Source: Lysinibacillus xylanilyticus
GTDB lineage: Bacteria > Bacillota > Bacilli > Bacillales_A > Planococcaceae
Assembly: GCF_001183605.1 (NCBI RefSeq)
Contig: NZ_LFXJ01000005.1
Location: 372,001 to 436,000 of the forward strand
Reading direction: 5' to 3'
Length of the DNA stretch: 64,000 nt
The position numbers and the translations under genes were made by a program. The notes beneath the pieces were generated by a model. It was not told the origin of the DNA. It worked only from the letters and a program-made list of their open reading frames with translations, and did not search any database. The stretch's first letter is position 1. Every line of letters begins with the position of its first letter. Positions 45,354 through 53,427 of this stretch are shown here, piece by piece.

Positions 45354-45500
45354 ACATATAGAATTCTTTGGATCGATTCAGGCAATGTCATTATGTACAT
45401 TTTAGAGCTTAATAATCCTAAAGCCTTTCCTGCTCCTGAGTTGTGGAATTTCAGACTAGAGTCTGGTTTTACAATTTATTCTTATAATCAAGTTTTATAG
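45354..45500 (+). pseudogene. Possible TnsB N-terminal fragment
   Basis: Directly after the TnsA relic a 48-codon stretch, without start codon, reads YRILWIDSGNVIMYILELNN, resembling the RILWID start of Tn7-type TnsB transposases, then decays (AFPAPELWNF) and stops at TAG 45498. Order tnsA-tnsB is the Tn7 order. The match is short, so the call is tentative. Confidence 0.4.
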
Positions 45501-45510
45501 TAATGCTACA

Positions 45511-45545
45511 ATCCCTAAGTAACACAAACTTAGGGATATTTTAAT
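45511..45545. terminator. Terminator-like hairpin in the Tn7-like relic
   Basis: ATCCCTAAGT (45511-45520) and ACTTAGGGAT (45528-45537) form a perfect 10-bp stem followed by ATTTTAATT. Confidence 0.7.
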
Positions 45546-45731
45546 TCAAGTTACCATTTAAAGCTAATTCATACGCTTTATGATAATGATACCTAACCAT
45601 TCATCAGTGCTTAAGCCTCTTTTAGTAGAGATTTCTTTAGCACATTCGAATACGATTTCTTCAGACTCTTTGTATCCAAAGTAAGATTATCCAGGAATAA
45701 TATTTCAAAGTACTTCAAGAGATTCAGCCAT
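45541..45731 (-). pseudogene. Relic of a small protein gene
   Basis: On the minus strand, from ATG 45731, short frames combine (with two stops and one shift) into a plausible protein: MAESLEVL, then YFGYKESEEIVFECAKEI, STKRGLSTDEWLG and, after a frame change, YHYHKAYELALNGNL ending at 45541. I do not know the family. It shows that this junction has lost several genes by mutation. Confidence 0.4.
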
Positions 45732-46326
45732 TTTAAACAAAAATGATTTATTTTAGTGAAAGCGGGGATAGGGGAGAGGAAGAACTATCCCTCTCCCCCT
45801 GACCCATTCACGACATGTACCTATGATCCACTTTTAAGTATTCAATCATTTTTTTAAAAAATCCGAATCTAGCAATACCTTTTGTACAAAAGATTTTAAG
45901 TTTTTACTTACCTTAATATATTGGAACGGATTTAAGTTATTGGAAAGAAATACGAGGTAGCGAAGCTTGCAATTACAGCTCTACCCAGCAACAAAAAAGT
46001 GGGAGTTAAGTCTACTGCACGTTCTCTTTACTAAGATGCAAGCCCTCCGCTTTTAACAGGAAAAATTAAAGGTTAATTGTGAAATAGATAGTTTAAAAAA
46101 GTTTAATGACTAAACGATACATCTATTCATGCCACTTATATTAAGAATGCTTACGAAATATTATCTTCGTAAGCATTTAATTATTGCACAAAATCAAATT
46201 GGCTATCCATTTGATTTGGAAAATTATTAGGTGGATCAATTCACTTGCTTTTACATTAAGTTTTGAAAAGATCCTTTACATGTTTTTGAAAAGATCCTTT
46301 ACATGTTTTGTTGGTCTCCACCAAGT
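45732..46326. other. Gene-free junction with hairpins
   Basis: No intact gene was seen. A 9-bp hairpin GGGGAGAGG (45771-45779) / CCTCTCCCC (45790-45798) and a 12-bp hairpin AATGCTTACGAA (46146-46157) / TTCGTAAGCATT (46166-46177) followed by TAATTATT could be terminators of lost genes. The rest is AT-rich and unremarkable apart from the short duplication at 46261-46305. Confidence 0.5.
46261..46305. repeat. Tandem duplication of a 22-base word
   Basis: TTGAAAAGATCCTTTACATG, with its flanking T-run, occurs twice in direct succession (46261-46282 and 46284-46305). Confidence 0.85.
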
Positions 46327-46413
46327 TTAAAAAATGTTATTACCGAAGTCCTCTTTTTTCATAGTTGAAGTATTTAGTAATTGTTCTACTAATTTGTATG
46401 TCAATACTCTCAT
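46327..46413 (-). CDS. 28-residue open frame with a strong ribosome binding site
   Basis: On the minus strand ATG 46413 is preceded by AGAGAGGTGATTTA, an excellent ribosome binding site at ideal distance. The peptide (MRVLTYKLVEQLLNTSTMK...) is helical with a charged end and stops at 46327. It could be a genuine small peptide gene or the first codons of a gene truncated at this decayed junction. Divergent orientation to the polyketide cluster is notable. No family recognised. Confidence 0.35.
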   Translation of the reverse strand: MRVLTYKLVEQLLNTSTMKKEDFGNNIF

Positions 46414-46551
46414 TAAATCACCTCTCTTCCATTACATCTAGCTTAGTATTTCTATTGAAATGGTTTTTTATGTTCAAGTAATAGATAATGGTATTTCATG
46501 GGAAATGATTCCTAATTTCTCCAAAATTCATAAATATTAAACTATTCCTAC

Positions 46552-46581
46552 TTTACACTATATAGGAAAATAATGTATAAT
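46552..46581 (+). promoter_or_regulatory. Sigma-A-like promoter candidate for the biosynthetic cluster
   Basis: TTTACA (46552-46557), an 18-base spacer and a perfect TATAAT (46576-46581) lie about 200 bases before the first cluster gene. The long leader contains CCGTT-AGGACAAC-AACGG, a small hairpin that could be regulatory. Genes 46778-64000 all point the same way with short gaps, so this may drive the whole cluster. Confidence 0.5.
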
Positions 46582-46777
46582 TTACTTAATTTAATCCTAG
46601 ATCTTTTGGATTACATAGAATTCCTTGCGTTCATTGGAAAAGTTGTTAGCCGTTAGGACAACAACGGTCTGAACAATGCGTCTATAGTGAATGTTCAAAG
46701 TTAATCAATGAATCTCTAAGTTATTAGTATCAGACTTTTAATGTTATTCAATTTGAATTTGATGGAGGTGTTTCGGC

Positions 46778-47905
46778 TTGATATTATCAGATAACTATAT
46801 TATCGAACAGGAAAAAATAAGAAAGTTTGTTGATGAAGAAATTATTCCTCTTGCGGAATATCATGATCGAGAGGAAAAACTTCATCCGAAAATAATTAGT
46901 GAAATGAAGGAGCAAGGTTATTTAGGATGCGTTATTCCAAATGAATACAATGGACTTGGAATGGACCAAATTAGTTTGGCGATTCTAAATGAAGAAATAG
47001 GTCGGGGCTGTTCATCAACAAGAAGTATGTTAACTGTACATGGCATGGTTTCGCTAGCCATCTTAAAATGGGGGACTATTGCCCAAAAGGAGACTTGGTT
47101 GCCCAAACTTGCAATTGGCGAATTGATTGGAGCATTTGCATTAACGGAACCTAATGTGGGCAGCGATGCAAAAAATATTGAAACGAAAGCGGTGGAAGAG
47201 TGGGATTCTTTTGTAATAAGTGGGAAGAAAAAATGGATTACGCTTGGACAAATTGCTGATCTCTTTCTTGTCTTTGCTCAGGTTGATGGGAAGCCATCGG
47301 CATTTCTTGTAGAACGGGATAGTCTAGGAGTAAGTGTGAAACCTATGTCAGGATTACTTGGTGCAAGAGCTTCAATGATCGCTGAGATAACCTTTGAGGA
47401 TGTTCGTATACCTAAAGAAAATATTATTGGTAAGGTAGGTACAGGACTGTCCCATATTGCGCTAACTTGTCTTGATTATGGACGATATACGATTGCTTTA
47501 GGTTGTGTAGGCCTTGGACAAGCATGTTTGGAGAATTCCGTAAACTATTCAAGGGAGCGTATACAGTTTGGAGCTCCATTGCATAAAAATCAGTTGATTA
47601 AAAAAATGATTACAGAAATGACCGTTAATCTAAAGGCAGCTAGACTCTTATGTTATAATGCTGGCCACTTAAAAGAAATAGGCGATCCTGATAGTATTAT
47701 GGAGACCTGGTCTGCTAAGTATTTTGCATCAAGAGCAGTTATAAAAATTGCAAGTGATGCTGTACAAATCCATGGAGCTAATGGTTGCTCGAATCAATAT
47801 CCAGTGGAGCGGTATTATCGAGATGCAAAAATCAATGAAATTATCGAAGGTACAACTCAAATACATGAGTTATTAATCTCAGCTGATACAATTAGAACTG
47901 TTTAG
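46778..47905 (+). CDS. Acyl-CoA/acyl-ACP dehydrogenase of the biosynthetic cluster
   Basis: A 375-residue FAD-dependent acyl-CoA dehydrogenase. Blocks: GYLGCVIPNEYNGLGMDQI, FALTEPNVGSDAKNIETKA (FAD and substrate contacts), the C-terminal DAVQIHGANGCSNQYPVERYY and the catalytic Glu in NEIIEGTTQIHE (about residue 361). The start is TTG 46778, supported by GGAGGTG 8 bases upstream. In PKS/NRPS clusters such enzymes desaturate carrier-bound starter acids or help make hydroxy-/amino-malonyl extender units; the companion genes for the latter are absent in the window, so starter desaturation is favoured as inference. Confidence 0.88.
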   Translation: MILSDNYIIEQEKIRKFVDEEIIPLAEYHDREEKLHPKIISEMKEQGYLGCVIPNEYNGLGMDQISLAILNEEIGRGCSSTRSMLTVHGMVSLAILKWGTIAQKETWLPKLAIGELIGAFALTEPNVGSDAKNIETKAVEEWDSFVISGKKKWITLGQIADLFLVFAQVDGKPSAFLVERDSLGVSVKPMSGLLGARASMIAEITFEDVRIPKENIIGKVGTGLSHIALTCLDYGRYTIALGCVGLGQACLENSVNYSRERIQFGAPLHKNQLIKKMITEMTVNLKAARLLCYNAGHLKEIGDPDSIMETWSAKYFASRAVIKIASDAVQIHGANGCSNQYPVERYYRDAKINEIIEGTTQIHELLISADTIRTV

Positions 47906-47959
47906 ATACCTTGGTTATTTTAGGATAAAAAACTAGTTTGCGGTAAAGGTGGTATCGGT

Positions 47960-50041
47960 TTGGTAAGCTTAAAGAAAATAATCGTTAGCAGTATCCTCAC
48001 TTTATTTGTTTTATTATTTGGAACGGTTCAACATGCTTTTGCTAATACTGAGATGAATTCCACAGCAAATAGTGTGAATTTCGATATCAGTCAATACGGG
48101 ATTTTATTAATTATCATTAGTATCATTGTTGGTCTACTAACTGCATTCACTTTCTACTTTCTTGTGAAGTTAGTGATAGAGTTGATAAGGAAACAAAGAA
48201 ATTTTATAAAAGCGGGCGCTGTTTACTACGTCACAAGGTTGCTTGGTTTGGTAGTGCTCTTAACATTTGTTGGTTATTCCTTTTATCGTGTTCCTGAAAC
48301 ATTTCTTGCTGGACTTACTTGGAGTGAATTTTACACGCAATTACCTGCTAGTGCATTATGGTCCGCCTATCTTATTTTAGCTCTCGTTGTTTTATTTTCT
48401 GGACTCATCGTGTTGGAAGCATTCTCAGAGAAGGTAAATGATAAATCCTATTTTTCTATTATCATTCTGAGTTTGTTGAGTGGTGGCTCTTATGCATTTG
48501 TCATGTTTGTTGTAAATATGGCGCTTAAGAATCAAAATGAGCTGAAATTTACATTAGGCATATATTTTGTGTTGGGCTTGGTCCTCTACGTTTTTTCTCA
48601 AAAGCGAGTTCGAAAGCAATTGACCATTATGACCAATAATTTGGTGTTCAATAAAAGACTTGAATTGATGAATAAATTATTAAAATCTCCCTATTATAAA
48701 TTCGAAAAAGTAGGGAAAGAGAAGATCTTTACAAGTCTTAATAACGATACAGAAGTAATCAGTAACTCCATTGGGTTGATTGTTATAGGAGTTACTAGTA
48801 CAGTAACAATCTTAATTAGTTTTATTTACCTCGGTATATCTAATATATATGCTTTGTTAACATCCGTATTTTTTGTAGTTATAGCTGGAATTATGTTAAT
48901 TCTGGTTAATCAATCTGCACATCGTTTGTATAGTAAAACTCGAGATATTCAGAATACCTTCTTTAAATTTATTAACGATTTAGTTAGTGGCTACAAAGAA
49001 TTATATCTTCATAAAGGAAGAAAAGAAGAATTCAGAGCAGAAATGATTCAGAGCTGTGATAATTATCGGAAAAAACGTACGGATGCTGAGTTGGTAGGGA
49101 CAAATGTATATTTTGTTGGAGAGTTAATGGCTTTTATTATATTAGGAGGTCTAATTTTTTTACTTCCTATTGTGTATAAATCGATAAGTAATGTGACCTT
49201 AACGGATTATGTATTAATCTTTCTATTTTTGAAAGGACCAATTGACAATGTATTAAATATGATTCCTGGTATCAATCGTGTAAAGGTTAGTTGGCAAAGA
49301 GTTCAAGAAGTGTCAAAACAAGTTACATCATTAGAACAATCTCACATAGAAACTACCTCTAAATTACAACCGAAGAAAGAAATTTCACTCACATTTAAAG
49401 ACATCTCATATACATATAAAAACAAAGAAAATGAGCAATTCACTGTAGGACCAATTAATTACACATTTAATACTGGCGAAATTGTGTTTGTTACAGGTGG
49501 AAACGGAAGTGGTAAATCAACATTAGGAAAGTTGATTACAGGTTTATATGCTCCTGATCATGGAGTAATTCAATTAAATGGTGAGAATACGCAGCCAGAA
49601 CAAATAGGGCAATATTTTTCAACTGTATTTAGTGATTATTATCTGTTTAATCGTATTTATGGCATTGATTTTACGAAAGAGAAAGATAGAATTGAAACGC
49701 TGATGGTCAATTTGGGTATTGATGAAAAATTAAAAATTAATAATGGTGAGTTTAGTACTACAAAGCTCTCTACAGGACAAAGGAAGAGACTTGCTTTGCT
49801 TATTAGCTGTATAGATGATCGGCCAATTTATTTATTTGATGAATGGGCTTCTGATCAGGATCCCGAATTTAGAAAATATTTTTACGAAACCCTAATTCCT
49901 GAGATGAAGCAACAAGGTAAGGGCGTAATAGCGATAACCCATGACGATCGTTATTTTCATATTGCAGATAAGGTTATTAAGATGGAAATAGGAAAATTAG
50001 TAGATGAAACAAGGCAGATGGAAGTGGGGCAAAGGAATTGA
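47960..50041 (+). CDS. Cyclic-peptide-type ABC exporter (fused membrane and ATPase domains)
   Basis: A 693-residue half-transporter. A signal-like N-terminal segment and a first membrane bundle (residues 1-220) precede a six-helix exporter domain (about 150-440) and an ATPase domain (about 465-690). Walker A GGNGSGKST is near residue 513, the signature LSTGQRKRLALL near 604, Walker B plus D-loop YLFDEWASDQDPEFRKYFY near 625, and the switch His in VIAITHDDRYFH. That signature and D-loop are diagnostic of the SyrD/PvdE-like cyclic peptide transporter family. Start TTG 47960 follows AAAGGTGG. It probably exports the cluster product or its precursor. Confidence 0.88.
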   Translation: MVSLKKIIVSSILTLFVLLFGTVQHAFANTEMNSTANSVNFDISQYGILLIIISIIVGLLTAFTFYFLVKLVIELIRKQRNFIKAGAVYYVTRLLGLVVLLTFVGYSFYRVPETFLAGLTWSEFYTQLPASALWSAYLILALVVLFSGLIVLEAFSEKVNDKSYFSIIILSLLSGGSYAFVMFVVNMALKNQNELKFTLGIYFVLGLVLYVFSQKRVRKQLTIMTNNLVFNKRLELMNKLLKSPYYKFEKVGKEKIFTSLNNDTEVISNSIGLIVIGVTSTVTILISFIYLGISNIYALLTSVFFVVIAGIMLILVNQSAHRLYSKTRDIQNTFFKFINDLVSGYKELYLHKGRKEEFRAEMIQSCDNYRKKRTDAELVGTNVYFVGELMAFIILGGLIFLLPIVYKSISNVTLTDYVLIFLFLKGPIDNVLNMIPGINRVKVSWQRVQEVSKQVTSLEQSHIETTSKLQPKKEISLTFKDISYTYKNKENEQFTVGPINYTFNTGEIVFVTGGNGSGKSTLGKLITGLYAPDHGVIQLNGENTQPEQIGQYFSTVFSDYYLFNRIYGIDFTKEKDRIETLMVNLGIDEKLKINNGEFSTTKLSTGQRKRLALLISCIDDRPIYLFDEWASDQDPEFRKYFYETLIPEMKQQGKGVIAITHDDRYFHIADKVIKMEIGKLVDETRQMEVGQRN

Positions 50042-50081
50042 AAATGAAATAGGCTTTCAAGACTATGATCGGAGGTAATGG

Positions 50082-50810
50082 ATGGAAACTATAAAATTGG
50101 TTTGTTTTCCCTATGCTGGTGCTTCTGCGATGGTATACAACAATTGGAGAAAGAGCTTGAATTCCCGTATTCAATTGGTTCCGATTGAATTAGCTGGAAG
50201 GGGAAAGCGATATACAGATAATCATTATCAAGATTTTAATGAAATGGTAGAAGATGTTTATAGTATTGTGAAGGATCAGATAGATGAGCGGTCGCCTTAT
50301 GCGTTATTTGGTCACAGTATGGGAAGTTGGCTTGCATATGAGTTAACTTACAAAATCATGTCTGAAGAACGTCATCCTCCAATGCATGTTTTTTTCTCAG
50401 CACGTAGAGCGCCTCATCTTACGAAAGATGAATTGGATATGAATGGGCTTTCAATGGAGAACCTTAAGGAAACGATTTTTAAATTAGGGGGTACTCCGAA
50501 AGAAATATATGAAAATGATGAAATGATGAATGCCTTTTTACCTATAATATACTCTGATTTCAAAGTGATGGGTACATTCGACTACGTGGATAGAGAAGAA
50601 AAATTGCCATGCGCTATTTCAGTGATGGGTGGAAAAGAGGATAAAGAAATATCTATATCCGATTTACTTCAGTGGAAAGAACATAGCCAGTTTGGATGTA
50701 AAATTTACAGACTGCCGGGAGGACATTTTTTTCAAAACGAAAATGTAGAACAGGTGACTACAATTATTAATGATCGATTAATTGGACAAACCCAAAGTTT
50801 ATTTAACTAG
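50082..50810 (+). CDS. Type II thioesterase
   Basis: A 242-residue alpha/beta hydrolase of the external thioesterase (GrsT/SrfAD-like) group. The N-terminal LVCFPYAGASAMVYNNW, nucleophile motif ALFGHSMGSWLAYE (Ser near 79), LPGGHFFQNENVE with the catalytic His (near 213) are all present. Such enzymes hydrolyse mis-primed or stalled acyl groups from carrier proteins. GGAGGTAATGG precedes the ATG; the next gene starts 10 bases after its stop with its own GGAGG. Confidence 0.92.
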   Translation: METIKLVCFPYAGASAMVYNNWRKSLNSRIQLVPIELAGRGKRYTDNHYQDFNEMVEDVYSIVKDQIDERSPYALFGHSMGSWLAYELTYKIMSEERHPPMHVFFSARRAPHLTKDELDMNGLSMENLKETIFKLGGTPKEIYENDEMMNAFLPIIYSDFKVMGTFDYVDREEKLPCAISVMGGKEDKEISISDLLQWKEHSQFGCKIYRLPGGHFFQNENVEQVTTIINDRLIGQTQSLFN

Positions 50811-50820
50811 GAGGTGGATT

Positions 50821-53427
50821 ATGCATACAACACTGGTCCAGGCAATGATGGAAAGAAATAATGAAAATATTGGAATTACATTCATCAGAAGTTCAACAAA
50901 AGAAACATTTATTTCATATCAGGAGCTTCGAGAAAATGCACTGCAAATTCTTCACGATTTACAATCCGATGGGGTCAAACGAGGAGATTTACTGTTGTTT
51001 CAGATTGGCGATAATGAGATGTTCCTAAAAGTGTTTTGGGCATGTTTGTTAGGAGGAATTATTCCTGTACCGGTTACAGTGGGTACTACTAGTGATCATA
51101 AGCTTAAATTATTAAAAATTTGGGAATCCCTTGATCGTGCATACCTCATTACTGAAAAGCAACGTTTTGAAACACTTAAAAAAATGAAAGAAGACGAATC
51201 ATACGAACAGATAATAGAAGAAATGGAAGAAAAGCTATTGTTGGTTGAAAATTTCACTTACTCTAATAAAGGGATTTTACATGAAGCAAAACCGGAAGAT
51301 ATAGCTTTCATACAGTTTTCATCTGGTTCAACGAATGATCCAAAAGGTGTTGAACTAACTCATCAAAATCTTATTACCAACATTAATGCCATTAATTCTG
51401 CAGTTGAGATTCATGCTGTTGATTCTGGTTTAAGTTGGATGCCCCTTACTCATGATATGGGGATGATTGGATGTCATCTTCTTTATGTGGTGACTAATAA
51501 TAATCAATATAATATGCCTACAGAACTATTTATCAGAAATCCAATGCTTTGGTTAAAAAAGATCAATGAATATAGAGTTACGATAACTTGTTCCCCTAAC
51601 TTTGGATTTAGCTATTTCTTACGTCGCATGAAACCGAAGATTTGTGAAGAATGGGACTTATCCTGTATTAAAGTAATCGTAAACGGAGCTGAGCCGATTT
51701 CTTATAGTTTAATAGATGAGTTTCTAACGACGATGGAGCGTTATGGATTGAATAGACGAGTAATTACAAATTGCTATGGCTTGGCTGAAGCAAGTTTAGC
51801 GGTTACTTTTCCTAAACTAGGAGACGGCTTAGCGGGAGTTGTAGTAAATCGACAAACGTTGAATATTGGACAAAAAGTAGAGTATTTGGATCAAAGTAAT
51901 AATGGGAATGATTTAACAATCGTAGAGTTAGGAAAAGCAGTTAATGATTGTGAAATTAGAATATGCAATGAAAAAAATGAGGTACTTGGAGCTAAATATT
52001 TAGGATTTATACATATAAAAGGAAAAAACTTGACCAATGGATATTATAACAACCCAGAAGCGAAACGTAAGGTATTTATAGAAAATCAGTGGTTAAATAC
52101 TCAAGATTTAGGCTTTTTTAATGAAGATGGAAGATTGTTCATGGTTGGTAGGGCAAAAGAAGTTATTAAATTAAATGGACAAAATTATTATCCAAACGAT
52201 ATAGAAAGAGTTGTTGTAAATATAGCCAATATCTCCCTAGAGAATGTAGCAATTTGTGGTTATTACAACTATGAAACAGAAACAGAAGAAGTACATTTAT
52301 ATATAGCTAATAGTGCTGTGTCACAAAAATTTGTTGAATTAGCTACCGTGATTGAAAGGAAAGTACAGCAAGAAATGGGGATAAAGATAAACAGGGTTAT
52401 CCCATTAAAAAGGATTCCAAAAACGACGAGCGGTAAACCCCAAAGGTTCAAGCTTGTTGAACAATATCATGAAGGCGAATTCAACTCAGTCTTAACAGAA
52501 ATGGACAACTTCCGAGCAGCGATGATGGTGAATATTGAGTTGGAACAATCAAAAGTTACAGAAACGGAGAAAAGTATCTTAAAGATTTGTAGAGATATAT
52601 TTGAAAATCGAACAATTGGTGTTAGTAGTAATTTAGTAGAATACGGTGGCGGGTCAATTCAACTTGTTCAAATTCACGAAAGACTTGATCAATTGTATCC
52701 TGGTAAAGTTACCGCCTCGGATATGTATTCATGTAAAACTGTATCTGATATTGCAAGGCTAATTGACAGAAAAAATGCTATTCATCTAGATATGATTACG
52801 CTTCCGGCTGATTATTTTAATACAGGTAACATTGGTAAAAAAGAAGGGATGTTTGAAAGCCGGTTAGATCCTAATATAACGATGAACTTACTATCTATTG
52901 CTAGGGTAACTGGGATTAATACGATTGATATCTTCTCAGCAATGTACATGTATTTGTTTAATCAAGTTTCGAATGAAGCAAAAGTTACAATACAAACGCT
53001 TGTACATAATCAAAGTACCGTAGTACAGTTAAATGCTAATTTTGATCAGATAAATGATTTACATACTTTGTTCTTAAAAGTGAGTCAAAACAATCAAGAT
53101 GAAAATATATCCACTTTTTCACTTGAGCAATTGGAGTATGTAGTAAATAGAAAAAATTCGAATGAAATCATACCAATGTTATCTAAAAAACATAATGGAT
53201 TTCAGTATTATCAAACACTTTTTGTGTTTGATCTAGTCTTAGAAGTGTTTGAAGGCAAAGATTATATAGACTTGCTTTGCATATTTAATGAAGGAAGATT
53301 GAAAAAGCATAAAGTTAAGGAGCTTTTTAATCAGTTCATGCGATTAATAAATAACCTTTCTAATAAACGGGAGTTGTTTGTAGATTCAAATGCTACCTCT
53401 AACTCTAAGGAGGGGAGTAGAGCTTGA
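50821..53427 (+). CDS. Acyl-AMP ligase / ACP starter protein with C-terminal half-condensation-like domain
   Basis: 868 residues from ATG 50821 (AGGAGG 7 bases upstream; 13 upstream codons are rejected). Residues 1-560 are a fatty-acyl-AMP-ligase-like adenylation domain: IQFSSGSTNDPKGVELTH (AMP loop), SWMPLTHDMGMIG (FAAL/FACL signature), TNCYGLAEASLAVTFP, and KLNGQNYYPNDIE. An ACP follows (about 575-645); its phosphopantetheine site reads YGGGSIQLVQ, with the usual Asp replaced by Gly but Ser kept. Residues 660-868 look like the second half of an NRPS condensation domain, without the HHxxxDG motif. The protein probably activates and loads the starter acid for the following PKS. Confidence 0.85.
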   Translation: MHTTLVQAMMERNNENIGITFIRSSTKETFISYQELRENALQILHDLQSDGVKRGDLLLFQIGDNEMFLKVFWACLLGGIIPVPVTVGTTSDHKLKLLKIWESLDRAYLITEKQRFETLKKMKEDESYEQIIEEMEEKLLLVENFTYSNKGILHEAKPEDIAFIQFSSGSTNDPKGVELTHQNLITNINAINSAVEIHAVDSGLSWMPLTHDMGMIGCHLLYVVTNNNQYNMPTELFIRNPMLWLKKINEYRVTITCSPNFGFSYFLRRMKPKICEEWDLSCIKVIVNGAEPISYSLIDEFLTTMERYGLNRRVITNCYGLAEASLAVTFPKLGDGLAGVVVNRQTLNIGQKVEYLDQSNNGNDLTIVELGKAVNDCEIRICNEKNEVLGAKYLGFIHIKGKNLTNGYYNNPEAKRKVFIENQWLNTQDLGFFNEDGRLFMVGRAKEVIKLNGQNYYPNDIERVVVNIANISLENVAICGYYNYETETEEVHLYIANSAVSQKFVELATVIERKVQQEMGIKINRVIPLKRIPKTTSGKPQRFKLVEQYHEGEFNSVLTEMDNFRAAMMVNIELEQSKVTETEKSILKICRDIFENRTIGVSSNLVEYGGGSIQLVQIHERLDQLYPGKVTASDMYSCKTVSDIARLIDRKNAIHLDMITLPADYFNTGNIGKKEGMFESRLDPNITMNLLSIARVTGINTIDIFSAMYMYLFNQVSNEAKVTIQTLVHNQSTVVQLNANFDQINDLHTLFLKVSQNNQDENISTFSLEQLEYVVNRKNSNEIIPMLSKKHNGFQYYQTLFVFDLVLEVFEGKDYIDLLCIFNEGRLKKHKVKELFNQFMRLINNLSNKRELFVDSNATSNSKEGSRA

